DNA from: Polynucleobacter paneuropaeus | GTDB taxonomy: Bacteria > Pseudomonadota > Gammaproteobacteria > Burkholderiales > Burkholderiaceae | Length of the DNA stretch: 64,000 nucleotides | Reading direction: 5' to 3' | Assembly: GCF_003261235.1 (NCBI RefSeq) | Contig: NZ_CP030085.1 | Location: 1,035,454-1,099,453, forward strand | Notes under the pieces: model-generated | What the model was told of the DNA's origin: nothing | The model's database searches: none | Seen by the model: only the letters and a program-made list of their open reading frames with translations | Shown here: piece after piece, positions 50,303 to 60,142 of the stretch | Layout: every line of letters starts with the position of its first letter | Position numbering within the stretch: position 1 is the stretch's first letter | Position numbers and translations under genes: made by a program

Positions 50303-51370
50303 ATGAAGACGTACAAGATCGCTTCCATTCCAGGTGACGGAATTGGTAAAGAAGTTATTCCCGAATGCGAGAAGGTGCTCAACGCCCTGAGCAAGAAACA
50401 TCCTGAAGTGGCTTTTGAGTTTGAGCACTTTGATTGGGGCGGTGATTACTACCGCAAGCATGGCGTGATGATGCCCGACAATGGTCTTGATCCATTGCGC
50501 TCTAAAGATGCCATCTTGTTTGGTTCTGCTGGTGATCCCGATATTCCAGATCACATTACCTTGTGGGGTCTACGCCTCAAGATCTGCCAAGGCTTTGATC
50601 AATACGCAAACGTACGCCCTACTCGGATCTTGCCGGGTATTCAGACACCGCTGCGTAATTGCAAGCCTGAGCAACTCGATTGGGTAATCGTGCGCGAGAA
50701 CTCCGAAGGTGAATACGCTGGCTTAGGTGGCAGAGCCCATCAAGGCCATCCCATTGAAGTCGCTTCTGATATGAGCATTCTGACGCGCGTAGGTGTGGAA
50801 CGTATTCAGCGCTTTGCCTTTAAGTTAGCGCAATCGCGTCCTCGTAAACATCTCACCGTGATTACTAAATCGAATGCTCAGCGTCATGGCATGGTGATGT
50901 GGGATGAGATTGCTCGCCATGTTGCGAAAGACTTTCCAGATGTCACCTGGGATAAAGAATTGGTCGATGCTGCTACAGCTCGCATGGTCAATCGCCCTGA
51001 GTCTTTAGACACGATCGTGGCCACTAATCTACATGCCGACGTCTTAAGTGATTTGGCTGCAGCGCTCGCTGGTAGCTTAGGTATTGCACCCACAGCCAAT
51101 TTAGATCCGGAGCGCCGTTACCCTTCGATGTTTGAACCTATTCATGGTTCGGCTTTTGACATCATGGGTAAAGGCTTAGCCAATCCAATTGGTACTTTCT
51201 GGTCGGCGGTGATGATGCTCGACTTCTTGGGCGAAAAAGCTTTAGCTGGCAAACTCATGCAAGCGATTGAGAAGGTTACCGCTAATCCTAAACTGCATAC
51301 TGGCGATCTCGGCGGTACTGCCAAGATGGCTGATGTGACTCATGCTGTTATTGAGGAGGTTTCTAAATGA
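50303..51370 (+). CDS. dmlA: D-malate/tartrate dehydrogenase (decarboxylating)
   Basis: Member of the isocitrate/isopropylmalate dehydrogenase family, 355 residues. IASIPGDGIGKEVIPE at the N-terminus, VIVRENSEGEYAGLGGR, and FEPIHGSAFDIMGKGLANP place it with DmlA/TtuC enzymes, which turn D-malate to pyruvate or oxidise tartrate. It is not LeuB by these motifs. Overlaps the receptor gene downstream (ATGA). TAGGAG lies 6 bases before the start. Confidence 0.9.
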   Translation: MKTYKIASIPGDGIGKEVIPECEKVLNALSKKHPEVAFEFEHFDWGGDYYRKHGVMMPDNGLDPLRSKDAILFGSAGDPDIPDHITLWGLRLKICQGFDQYANVRPTRILPGIQTPLRNCKPEQLDWVIVRENSEGEYAGLGGRAHQGHPIEVASDMSILTRVGVERIQRFAFKLAQSRPRKHLTVITKSNAQRHGMVMWDEIARHVAKDFPDVTWDKELVDAATARMVNRPESLDTIVATNLHADVLSDLAAALAGSLGIAPTANLDPERRYPSMFEPIHGSAFDIMGKGLANPIGTFWSAVMMLDFLGEKALAGKLMQAIEKVTANPKLHTGDLGGTAKMADVTHAVIEEVSK

Positions 51371-52323
51371 GAATCATCTCTGGTTTACGCTTGATCGTCT
51401 TGAGTTGGGGTCTGCTGTTCGCTGGTCTCATTCAGGCCCAGCCCTTTCCTGGTAAGACCATTCAGTACATCATTCCTTTTCCGGCTGCGGGTGAGTCTGA
51501 CTTGGTTGCACGCTATCAAGCTGAACTCTCTGCCAAGAAATACAACCAGCAGATGGTCGTGATTAATCGTGCTGGTGCCGGTGGCGCTTTAGCTTGGAGC
51601 CAACTCAATAGCTACCCGGCTGATGGTCTCACCGTAGTGGGTGTGAATATTCCGCACATCATCTTGCAACCGTTACAAGAAGGAATTCAGTTCAAGACGG
51701 AAGATATTAATTCAATCTATTTTTATCACTACACACCGGATGCATTGATGGTCTCAGCCGATAGTCCCTACAAGACTTTTCAAGATTTAGTCGCAGCGGC
51801 AAAGAAAGATCCAGGCAAAGTCAGTCTAGCGGGTTCAGCCCTCTACTCAGCCAACCATATGGCCGTAGAGCGTCTCAATAAAGCCATGGGAATTAAAACC
51901 GAGTACATCGCCTTTAAAGGCACGGGTGATCTCATCACCTCTTTAATTGGGATGCACGTCGATGGCGCGATGGGTTATTTACCTTTAGCCATTCAGCAAA
52001 AAGGGAAAGTGCGCACCTTAGCGATTGCTACTGAGAAACGCCACCCTGCCCTACCCGATGTGCCTACCTTTAAGGAGCTGGGCATTAATTGGGTTGATGG
52101 CGCTTATCGTGGTATTGGTGTCCCCAAGGCAACTCCAAAACTGATCCAGCAAAAACTGTCTGACTACTTTGCTTTATTGAACTCAGATCCAGAGATCAAG
52201 AAGAAGCTAGAGGATGCCGGCTTTGTTCTAGTCGACATTCCTCTGAGCAAAATGCCCGCCTTCATGAAAGAGAAGACGGCGCAGGCAATGGATGATGCGA
52301 AAAACGCGGGAATGATTAAGTAA
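51367..52323 (+). CDS. Bug/TctC-family solute receptor
   Basis: Periplasmic binding protein of the tripartite tricarboxylate transporter type, 318 residues with signal peptide (1-24) and the family pattern IQYIIPFPAAGESDLVARYQ, VVINRAGAGGALAW. Such receptors are numerous in Burkholderiales, often without adjacent TctAB, as here. Translational coupling to dmlA suggests a C4 hydroxydicarboxylate ligand such as D-malate or tartrate. Confidence 0.9.
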   Translation: MRIISGLRLIVLSWGLLFAGLIQAQPFPGKTIQYIIPFPAAGESDLVARYQAELSAKKYNQQMVVINRAGAGGALAWSQLNSYPADGLTVVGVNIPHIILQPLQEGIQFKTEDINSIYFYHYTPDALMVSADSPYKTFQDLVAAAKKDPGKVSLAGSALYSANHMAVERLNKAMGIKTEYIAFKGTGDLITSLIGMHVDGAMGYLPLAIQQKGKVRTLAIATEKRHPALPDVPTFKELGINWVDGAYRGIGVPKATPKLIQQKLSDYFALLNSDPEIKKKLEDAGFVLVDIPLSKMPAFMKEKTAQAMDDAKNAGMIK

Positions 52324-52343
52324 GGCAGTTACTACTGCTTTAC

Positions 52344-52847
52344 TTATCTTCCCAAGTAATCGCTCTTACCAATATCGACTCCGTTGTGGCGCAGGATGTT
52401 GTATGCCGTGGTGATATGGAAGTAGAAATTCGGGATGATCCAAGTCAATAAGTATTGATCACCGATGAACTCGAAGTTCCACTCGAGAATGGAGAATTTA
52501 ATCTCTTTACCTTCGCTGCCATCGATTTGCTCGGGCTTGATGGTGTCGATAAAAGTAATCGTCTTAGCGATACGCTCATAGAGTTCTGCAAAGCTCGCTT
52601 CTTTATCTTCAAACTTGGGTGGCTCAATTCCGGCTAAACGGGCAAAGCCATTCTTAGGCTGATCACAAGCAATTTGGATCTGCTTGGTGAGCGGAAACAT
52701 ATTGGGATAGAGTCTGGCCTCTAAGAAGACTTTAGGATCAATCTTGTGGGCAGTAGCATGCTCTTCTGCTTTTTTGAGAATCACTGACAGATTGGTCAAC
52801 ATCTTTTTAAATTGGGGGACTGATGCTTGGTACATTGATAAAGCCAT
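52344..52847 (-). CDS. DUF1993 family protein
   Basis: 167-residue cytoplasmic helical protein with the family start (SMYQASVPQFKKMLTNLSVI) and the LEWNFEFIGDQYLL/WIIPNFYFHITTAYNILRH region. Likely related in fold to DinB-like four-helix bundles; function unknown. Convergent with the receptor gene, monocistronic as far as can be seen. Confidence 0.85.
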   Translation of the reverse strand: MALSMYQASVPQFKKMLTNLSVILKKAEEHATAHKIDPKVFLEARLYPNMFPLTKQIQIACDQPKNGFARLAGIEPPKFEDKEASFAELYERIAKTITFIDTIKPEQIDGSEGKEIKFSILEWNFEFIGDQYLLTWIIPNFYFHITTAYNILRHNGVDIGKSDYLGR

Positions 52848-52909
52848 GTGTATTACTCCTGGTAGGTTATTGCTGAACTGGAGTGTAATCCGAATTGATT
52901 TCGGGTTGA

Positions 52910-55900
52910 TTACGCTACTTGTTTGATCTTGCCGGTGGCTGAGATGAGGTAGGCTTTGCTGGGCTTATCTTTCCGAATACGCTCTAGCTCTTTTTGATAA
53001 TTCTGCAACTGTGCTTGGTATTTGTTGTACTTCTCACTACCTGCTTCTGGAATGCTCAGCTTGTAATCCAAGATGGCAAAGTGATCCTCAAACTCCACTA
53101 AGCGGTCCATACGATAGCTCTTACCTTCCTCACTCACAATATCGAGCTCATTCCAGGCCTGCAGCCACTTACCTTCTGTCAGATAAGGTTTAAGTTCATT
53201 AGCATTGAGCACGGCTTGGACATGGGCTTGCAGTTTTTGCGCCATGGCTTGATCAGTGCCGAGCCAAGCCATGATCTCTTGATCACTCGGTATCTCGAGT
53301 TTTATTTCTGTACCAGTCTGGGTAGTGAGGAACTCGAGGAGTTTATGAAAATGGGTTCCTTCATCGAGTAACTCGGGGTCAGGAGATTCTTCTTTGATCT
53401 GCTTTGATTCTTTAAGTGTGCCGCTCTCAATCTGGGCAAGCTTCTCTTGATAACTTTGCTTGGCTTGATCCCAAACGATGTCAAAGTGATCGATCTTAAA
53501 TGGCATGCTGCCAAGCTCTATTTGATCTTTATCCTGCGCTTGATTCTCTATCTTCTCTTCTTGGTCCAGAGTACTGATATCTAAGGTTTCAATGTCTGCA
53601 GCCAGTGCTCGGCCGTACCACGAGCGTTCATTAATACCACCGGTTGTTCTAGACTGCGCACCACTTATCCAAAGACCTTGCTTGGCTCTGGTCATAGCCA
53701 CATAGAGTAAGTTCCAGTTTTCATTTTGGCTGACTTCATTTTCCTTTTGACGAATGTGTTCGCGCTCACCGGTTAAGGTCTTCTTGGTATAGAGCGATAG
53801 ATGGCTAGGGGCAGTATGTTCAGGTGACCAGTCCAGCAATACACCACGATGTGGCGCCCTCCACTCCGTATTATTAGCATCGAGCATGATCACAAATGGC
53901 GCTTCCAATCCTTTAGCGCCATGAATCGTCATTAAGCGGACTCGTCTGTGGCGTTCTTCTTCACTCATCTCGCTGTCGAGATCCACTTCACCAATATCCT
54001 CATCCATTTCTGCTTCAGCTTCAACGTCGCCTTCATCGGGGGTCTCATCATCATCGCCGCGTCGCATTGCATTGATCTCATCAATAAAGCGGCTCAAGCT
54101 CGGGTAACGACCACCATCTTGATTTAAGGCCAGCTCTAAGAAAGCATCGAGGTTAGCTAAGACCTGAGCACGTGCGAGATTCTGTGCAGCGACTGCATAG
54201 TGAATCCGTAAATTACTCTCTTGATAAATTAGATCCAGTAAGTCATGAACGGGCAGCACTTCTCCAAGGCTACGCCAATGCTCTAAATAGCGGGCTGCTT
54301 TCTGGATATTAATATCGTGACTGGCTTGCAATGCATCCCACCATGAGGTGTAGGTATCTTGCATACCCATACTGAGCGACTGCATCTGCGCCTCATTAAA
54401 GCTAAAGATGGGGCTACGCAATACTTGCGCTAATGGCAAATCGTGTCGTGGCGAGACTAAGACCGTGAGTAAGGCAATCAAGTCATCAATCTCAAGGGTA
54501 TTAAGCAGCCCTCCTAAACGGGAACTGTCATAAGCCAAGCTTGCCTCGCGCAGGGCTTGTTCAAACTGCGGTAAATACTGTCTGCGCTTGACCAGGAGAA
54601 TGAAGTCGCTCCCGCGGGCTGGCCGCCAATACTCTTTACCGTCTTTTTTATCGATGACTTGTCGAGTGGCCATGATGTGATGAATCAACTTAGCGACTTG
54701 CTTGCCCTCTTGATAACGCTGTTGCACACCTAGGGTTTGACCAGCATCTTTAATCGGCCTATCTAAAGCGGTACCAATACGCTCGGGCTGTTCTTGTTCA
54801 ACACGCTCGATGAGGGGTAGTAACTGTGCTTCGCCAGTGCTTGCCGATGGGTGGGTTGCATCATCGGTAGGCGGGGCTTGCCAGAGCGTGGTTTGCTCGC
54901 TGAACTGATAAGTCTCTGGTAATGGTCCTGCTAAGAAAAGTTTATTTACCGCATCGTTAATTGCTGGTGCGTTTCTGCGGGTTTTATTTTGCGAGAGCGC
55001 CTTGGCATCGAGGTGCGCTTCAAGGAACTGACTTGCGCTAACAAAGAGCCTGGGGTCTGCTCTGCGGAATCGATAAATCGATTGCTTAGGGTCGCCCACG
55101 ATAAAGACTTTAGGTTTTTCATCGCCCGCGCTATAGCCTGCAAGCCATGATCGCAGAATCTGCCACTGTAATGGATTGGTGTCTTGGAACTCATCCACCA
55201 AAATCTGTTTGTACTTAGCGTCTAAGCGCGCTTGTAGATAAGCTGCATTACTAGATTCAGCCATGAGCTTGCTGACACCGATTTCTAAATCATCAAAATC
55301 GCGTACCCGCATCGATTCTTTGACTTTCTCTAGATGACTGAGCATGGCTTCACTCATCGCAAACCAAGCGACATTCATCTCATGCATGAGATGTTCATTT
55401 TTCCAAGCAAAGAATGTGTCAAAAGCCTCTACCCAATCATTTCGAATACCAGTGATGATTGTGGGATCAATACCATTTTTGCTGTGATAACTCGTCATCG
55501 GCGCACTCATCTTCGCGATGTCTGCTAGTGGCGTTTTTTCTTTAGTGATGAAGAGGCTTTGCCATTCATGGGCAATATCCATGATCGATCCACCGGCTTG
55601 GTTTAGTTCCATCGCCTTTTCGATCAGAGCCACCTTAGCTTTTTGTGTGGGTGTGCCATTATTAAAGCACTGATAGAGAATTGGGAGATTGGCTTTGGTT
55701 TGGGGATCCTTCCAGAACAGCTCGAGGGGATTGGGTTTACCCAAGTGTGACAAGCAAGCCTTGAGATGGTCGACTGGACTCATGCCTTTTGCTCGGCAGG
55801 CATCCAGGAAGAAGGTCCATGCGCCGCGTTGCTTAAAGAGACTGTAATTACCCATCAGAAATTTCTGGGTCTCGCTAGCGCCGAATTCATCTAACAAGGT

Positions 55901-56413
55901 GTCGTAGTGGTCTTTCAGATTCTTGGGTAAATCCCCCCACCAATCCTGCATGCACTCTTCTTGGAGTCGCTTAGCATCTTCCCGCAGACTAAAGCCTGGC
56001 TGAATATCAGCAGAAACTGGCGCTGCTTCAAGTAAGCTCCCGAACCATCCGTGGAAGGTATCGATCACAATCGCTTGTGGGCTTGCTAGCACCTTGAGGT
56101 AAAGGCCCTTGGCTTGTGGCAAAAGTTTTTTGGCCTCATCCTCTTCCAAGCCCATGCTAGTGAGCTGTTTTGTGAGACCTTTGTCATCCGCTGTAGAAAA
56201 GTCTTCTAGCAATTGATAGAGACGGTCGCGCATTTCTTGTGCTGCTTTACGGGTAAAGGTCAGCGCAAGAATTTCTCGTGGCTTGGTACCGGCTAGCAAT
56301 AAACGGATCATGCGCGCAACTAAGAGCCAAGTCTTACCACTACCTGCACAAGCAGAAACAATCACCGATTGATTCGGATCACAAGCGATTTTATAGTTGA
56401 ACTCTTCGTTCAC
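52910..56413 (-). CDS. addA: AddA-type helicase-nuclease (RecB-like)
   Basis: ATP-dependent double-strand-break processing enzyme, 1168 codons. Walker A SACAGSGKTWLL near residue 25, motif II VDEFQDTNPLQW, motif V/VI MTIHGAKGLEAPFV and LLYVAMTRAKQGLW, and a C-terminal RecB-type nuclease domain (GTHFHKLLEFL, MDRLVEF, ILDYKLS). An acidic linker (about 830-860) separates helicase parts. The start is GTG 56413: it overlaps the addB stop (GTGA) and has AAGGGGA at the right distance; an upstream TTG is not needed. Confidence 0.9.
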   Translation of the reverse strand: MNEEFNYKIACDPNQSVIVSACAGSGKTWLLVARMIRLLLAGTKPREILALTFTRKAAQEMRDRLYQLLEDFSTADDKGLTKQLTSMGLEEDEAKKLLPQAKGLYLKVLASPQAIVIDTFHGWFGSLLEAAPVSADIQPGFSLREDAKRLQEECMQDWWGDLPKNLKDHYDTLLDEFGASETQKFLMGNYSLFKQRGAWTFFLDACRAKGMSPVDHLKACLSHLGKPNPLELFWKDPQTKANLPILYQCFNNGTPTQKAKVALIEKAMELNQAGGSIMDIAHEWQSLFITKEKTPLADIAKMSAPMTSYHSKNGIDPTIITGIRNDWVEAFDTFFAWKNEHLMHEMNVAWFAMSEAMLSHLEKVKESMRVRDFDDLEIGVSKLMAESSNAAYLQARLDAKYKQILVDEFQDTNPLQWQILRSWLAGYSAGDEKPKVFIVGDPKQSIYRFRRADPRLFVSASQFLEAHLDAKALSQNKTRRNAPAINDAVNKLFLAGPLPETYQFSEQTTLWQAPPTDDATHPSASTGEAQLLPLIERVEQEQPERIGTALDRPIKDAGQTLGVQQRYQEGKQVAKLIHHIMATRQVIDKKDGKEYWRPARGSDFILLVKRRQYLPQFEQALREASLAYDSSRLGGLLNTLEIDDLIALLTVLVSPRHDLPLAQVLRSPIFSFNEAQMQSLSMGMQDTYTSWWDALQASHDINIQKAARYLEHWRSLGEVLPVHDLLDLIYQESNLRIHYAVAAQNLARAQVLANLDAFLELALNQDGGRYPSLSRFIDEINAMRRGDDDETPDEGDVEAEAEMDEDIGEVDLDSEMSEEERHRRVRLMTIHGAKGLEAPFVIMLDANNTEWRAPHRGVLLDWSPEHTAPSHLSLYTKKTLTGEREHIRQKENEVSQNENWNLLYVAMTRAKQGLWISGAQSRTTGGINERSWYGRALAADIETLDISTLDQEEKIENQAQDKDQIELGSMPFKIDHFDIVWDQAKQSYQEKLAQIESGTLKESKQIKEESPDPELLDEGTHFHKLLEFLTTQTGTEIKLEIPSDQEIMAWLGTDQAMAQKLQAHVQAVLNANELKPYLTEGKWLQAWNELDIVSEEGKSYRMDRLVEFEDHFAILDYKLSIPEAGSEKYNKYQAQLQNYQKELERIRKDKPSKAYLISATGKIKQVA

Positions 56414-59409
56414 CACATCCCCTTTCTGCAAATACCGCGGGCTTCACAGTATTGGCATACGCTGTCGGGTGCAAAGGCTTTCATAGGTTTACGCGCCCAC
56501 AAGTCTTCAAGGTCTTTGCTGAGTTGTTTGGAGAATTCCTCCATCTTCAGTGGGAGCTCTTCTACCAAATGGTCTCTGACCATCTTCTCTTCTGACTTTT
56601 TCAAATCTACCTTAAGCGTGACCCACTCTGCTTGCTCTATCGTTCTTCCAGATAAATGCGCTGCTGGCGCATTTTCATTCACGGCTCGAGCGTAGATCAG
56701 AAGCTGAGGATCGTCTAAAACATTTTTGGAGCGATCGATAATCTTTTTAATAGCCTGATTTTTGTAGTCAATGACAGAAGCTGCTGTCTTGTCATGAATA
56801 TTGATATCGAATCGATCGGCCCGTCCGGCTATTTGAATATCGCGCTCTACTCCATCGGGATCAGTCAAACGGATCGTGAAACCAATCGGTAACTCTGCGT
56901 CGTGATACTGCCAGCCCTTTGCTTCGCGTTTGAGTTGCCAATCGACAAAAGTCGGGATTTGTTTTTGCCAATCGCGCAGTGTTCCCAATACTCTGGCATC
57001 ACCCGCAATCAGGCGCTCGAACTCTTTTTCAGAATATTTGTTTAGCTGGGTTTCCATCCACTGGCGACGGGCATCTATTCCCTGATGAATAGGTGAATGA
57101 GTCTTACCCTCTTCTGTTTTAAGAGCTTGGAAGAAGTTTTTCAATAAAGCATGTAAGGTCTGCCCCGCCAAAGAAGCATCAAAACCTTCCTCGAATTCTT
57201 TCGCCTTACGTAGGCCTAGTAGGCTGCTGACGTAATAGCGATAGGGGCAATCACGCAAAGCTTTATAAGCGCTTGGTGTCATAGTCACGGGGATCTCTAA
57301 ATTGGGATCAGGGGTGCTGACTGCCATCTGAATTGGATTCGATTTACCTTCATAGGTTTCGGGACTGACATCAATCGTTGGCCAATCAAGCTGAGCTTGT
57401 AAGCGCTGAATCCAGGCTGAAGGTCTGAGCGGTTCGCCACTCTTGCTCTTACTCTGCCAAAGTAAGTCGGTGTTTGGACAAGACACCAAGAGACTAGAGA
57501 GATCTCGGGCTTGCTGAATATATTGTGCGTTGATCGTAGAGGATTTGAGATAGCGATTAAGCGTATCCGAGAAAAATAGCGGTGGCTCTGCAAATGCAGG
57601 AAGCTGTTGCTCATCACACCCCACCAACACAACAGCATCAAATTGTCTGAGTCGAGTTGAGCTCAGTGGCAGGATACTGAGTGTCGCCAGCGCTTCTTTG
57701 CCCGCCTCTTCATACGACGCTTCTTCAATCACGGTTTTGATCAGACTTAGCCACTCTGGCAAAGTCATCTTCACTTCTTGGAATGGGCCATTGCTCAAAT
57801 TAAATTGTTCGAGCACTTCCAATAATTGCTCTCCTGCTGAGTCTTGCTTGAGACGCTCTACCATTCCGAGGTCTTCAAGATTCTTTTGCAAGTGTTGATA
57901 AGCACTCGCGCACTCGAGTTGGGGCTGCTGCCAAAGCAGGTGTCGTTTCTGAATGTATTCAATCAGATCTAATAGTGTTTGATTGGCTGAGCCGCCATGA
58001 GTGGTGGCATAGAGATTGGCTCTCTCGATCGCCATTTTGAAAGTTTCCCAACCGGACTTGGCTTGACTAGCAACCAGAATGTCTTCAAGTTGAGCAATTA
58101 ATCCTTTACAGGCTTCTGGTGCTTGTTTCAGGCTGAGCGCCAAATCAAAATATGGGTTTTGCAAGAACTCCAATAAGGCGCTGGCACTCGGGCCTTCTTT
58201 GGGAGCCCGAATCAGCTCTAGCCAGCTATCAAAGGCTGCTGCGGCACGGGTGGTGGATAACTTCCAACCGGTTTCATCTCGAATACGTAGTGCATCACCT
58301 AGGCGACCTAGTAAGGCACGGGTTCTTCTCGCTGCTAAGCGATCCTGTGCTACCAATGCAATGTTCTGCTTGCAATCGATTAAATGTTGTTCGATCGATT
58401 TGGCTGCTGCCCAGGCTAACTCTTCAAACCGTCTAGCAGCCAAGAGTTGCCACTCATCGTGTCTTTGAGAGTTAAGGTTCTGGGTAATTTGGGACGCGAT
58501 CATTTCATTAGCGGGTGCAATATTGCCATCTTGATCTTCACCTAATAGCGCTTCAGACCACAGGGCTACTGTCTGCCAATCCTGATCAACCTTTACAACT
58601 GGAGCATATTGCGCATAACTGTCGAGATAGCTGGCAATTAGCTCTTGCTCAATGGGCTTGGGATCGGCGGTTTGCACCCAAACCAGCGGTCTAGCTTGCA
58701 CGCCTGCGTTTGCTTGAATCTTAGCCACTTGCAGATGGGCCGCCATCGCCAGATGTTTTCGTACCACGGGATCATGCACGCTGCTGAGATAACGCCAGAA
58801 AGTAAGTAACACTGCAGATTCTTGATCCACCACATTACGCGATAGTCCGACATAGGCTTTAGCAATTGCTTGGTCTAGTACGAGCTCCACTTTTTTGAGC
58901 CACTGCTCGGTATCAATGGATTGTCCTTGCACTAATGCATTGAGCTCGTTTTGTAATTGTGGAATCACTGCTTCGGTTAAGGCGTCACATGCATCAATCA
59001 CTGCTTGCGCTAAGCCCCATGCTCCCGCTTCACTCTCGGCTTTAAACCAGCTTTGCAAAATTTTGTGCTTGCGCAAATTGACGTAGACACTGAGCCAGCG
59101 CTCTAGATCCGATGGTTTCTTAGGAAACTTCCATGCGCCTGGTGCTGACTCTAGCCAATCACTCATGCTGATCACTTGTGGCAAGAGTGCAATCTGGGGA
59201 CTGAGGTTTTTGGGTCGTTGTTGCTCCAGAACTTTTCTGAGCCCGATGAGTGGTCCTGCAGTACTGAGAACGACCAAGGGCCTCTGCTCGGTATTGATAG
59301 CGCATTCCCAAATGCCGTTTGCCAGTTGCTCTAATGCCTTGGCATTGGGTTCGATAGCCCAAGTGTTCACTTGTTTTTCAGTATTGAGGGTTGGGAAGGG
59401 TTGAGGCAT
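56410..59409 (-). CDS. addB: AddB-type nuclease subunit
   Basis: 999 residues. Inactivated helicase-like N-terminal part (no Walker A; VVLSTAGPLIGLRKVLEQQ), then a PD-(D/E)xK nuclease domain with QTLHALLKNF, GRADRFDI and VIDYKNQ. Cysteines in LRDCPYRYYV and the terminal CQYCEARGIC form the AddB iron-sulfur staple. It is first in the addBA pair and divergent from trxA. Family assignment is by these motifs; overall AddB sequences diverge strongly. Confidence 0.87.
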   Translation of the reverse strand: MPQPFPTLNTEKQVNTWAIEPNAKALEQLANGIWECAINTEQRPLVVLSTAGPLIGLRKVLEQQRPKNLSPQIALLPQVISMSDWLESAPGAWKFPKKPSDLERWLSVYVNLRKHKILQSWFKAESEAGAWGLAQAVIDACDALTEAVIPQLQNELNALVQGQSIDTEQWLKKVELVLDQAIAKAYVGLSRNVVDQESAVLLTFWRYLSSVHDPVVRKHLAMAAHLQVAKIQANAGVQARPLVWVQTADPKPIEQELIASYLDSYAQYAPVVKVDQDWQTVALWSEALLGEDQDGNIAPANEMIASQITQNLNSQRHDEWQLLAARRFEELAWAAAKSIEQHLIDCKQNIALVAQDRLAARRTRALLGRLGDALRIRDETGWKLSTTRAAAAFDSWLELIRAPKEGPSASALLEFLQNPYFDLALSLKQAPEACKGLIAQLEDILVASQAKSGWETFKMAIERANLYATTHGGSANQTLLDLIEYIQKRHLLWQQPQLECASAYQHLQKNLEDLGMVERLKQDSAGEQLLEVLEQFNLSNGPFQEVKMTLPEWLSLIKTVIEEASYEEAGKEALATLSILPLSSTRLRQFDAVVLVGCDEQQLPAFAEPPLFFSDTLNRYLKSSTINAQYIQQARDLSSLLVSCPNTDLLWQSKSKSGEPLRPSAWIQRLQAQLDWPTIDVSPETYEGKSNPIQMAVSTPDPNLEIPVTMTPSAYKALRDCPYRYYVSSLLGLRKAKEFEEGFDASLAGQTLHALLKNFFQALKTEEGKTHSPIHQGIDARRQWMETQLNKYSEKEFERLIAGDARVLGTLRDWQKQIPTFVDWQLKREAKGWQYHDAELPIGFTIRLTDPDGVERDIQIAGRADRFDINIHDKTAASVIDYKNQAIKKIIDRSKNVLDDPQLLIYARAVNENAPAAHLSGRTIEQAEWVTLKVDLKKSEEKMVRDHLVEELPLKMEEFSKQLSKDLEDLWARKPMKAFAPDSVCQYCEARGICRKGMW

Positions 59410-59529
59410 TAGGCTGATGTTTTGGGGCTCGGTTTTGGTCTAAAGCGTTTTTTTGGGCAGAAAGTGTGGCTTATTGCTAATATAAGCGGTGTAGCTCGAT
59501 TACTAAATAAGTCTAGATAAGGAATTTTC

Positions 59530-59856
59530 ATGAGTGCCGGCATTAAACACGTAACAGACGCTTCTTTTGAACAAGACGTCCTCAAGTCCGATAAACCTGT
59601 ATTACTCGACTTCTGGGCTGAATGGTGCGGTCCTTGCAAAATGATCGGCCCTATCCTTGAGGAGCTCTCAGGCGAATACGGCGACAAATTACAAATCGCC
59701 AAGATGAATGTGGATGAGAACCAAGGTGTTCCAGCCCAATTTAATATCCGCGGCATTCCTACCCTCATTTTGTTTAAAAACGGTACAGTTGCTGCTCAAA
59801 AAGTAGGCGCCCTGGCTAAATCCCAGTTATCCGCCTTTATTGACAGCAATATCTAA
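59530..59856 (+). CDS. trxA: Thioredoxin
   Basis: Cytoplasmic disulfide reductase of 108 residues with WCGPC (Cys33, Cys36), the cis-proline loop RGIPTL, and family-typical length. Heads the trxA-rho-rpmE synteny. AAGGA lies 8 bases before the ATG. Confidence 0.97.
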   Translation: MSAGIKHVTDASFEQDVLKSDKPVLLDFWAEWCGPCKMIGPILEELSGEYGDKLQIAKMNVDENQGVPAQFNIRGIPTLILFKNGTVAAQKVGALAKSQLSAFIDSNI

Positions 59857-59866
59857 TCATCCCGGG

Positions 59867-59893
59867 TCACAGGCTCTCTGACTGAGCCTGTGA
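59867..59893 (+). terminator. Stem-loop after trxA
   Basis: TCACAGGCTC / GAGCCTGTGA, ten perfect pairs with a 7-base loop. A T-run does not follow at once (TGTAGGTGTTTT), so it may end trxA transcripts weakly or protect their 3' end. Confidence 0.55.
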
Positions 59894-60000
59894 TGTAGGT
59901 GTTTTACCCTTTTTGTGTTTTTAGGTCTGTTTTGGTGTAGTATGTCTCGATAGTACAAATCCAGCACTCATCTGTGCTTCGATTTTCTGATTCACCTCCC

Positions 60001-60130
60001 CCACTTTTCTTGATCTCTTTCTAGTACACATCCCCCAAATTGGTTTTCTGGTAACAAGCTCTTGTCAGATCTCATCTAGACAAAACCCAAGCCAAATCCT
60101 TTCCTTTTATCAATACCCCATTTATCCCCC
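60001..60130 (+). promoter_or_regulatory. C-rich, G-poor leader of rho, probable rut region
   Basis: The 130 bases contain 42 C and 11 G, with no notable hairpin and several CCCC runs, then ATG of rho at 60143. This is the composition to which Rho binds, and rho of E. coli is autoregulated in its leader. The rest of the 286-base gap after trxA holds only the stem-loop at 59867 and T-rich sequence. Confidence 0.55.
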
Positions 60131-60142
60131 CCGAAGAACGCT

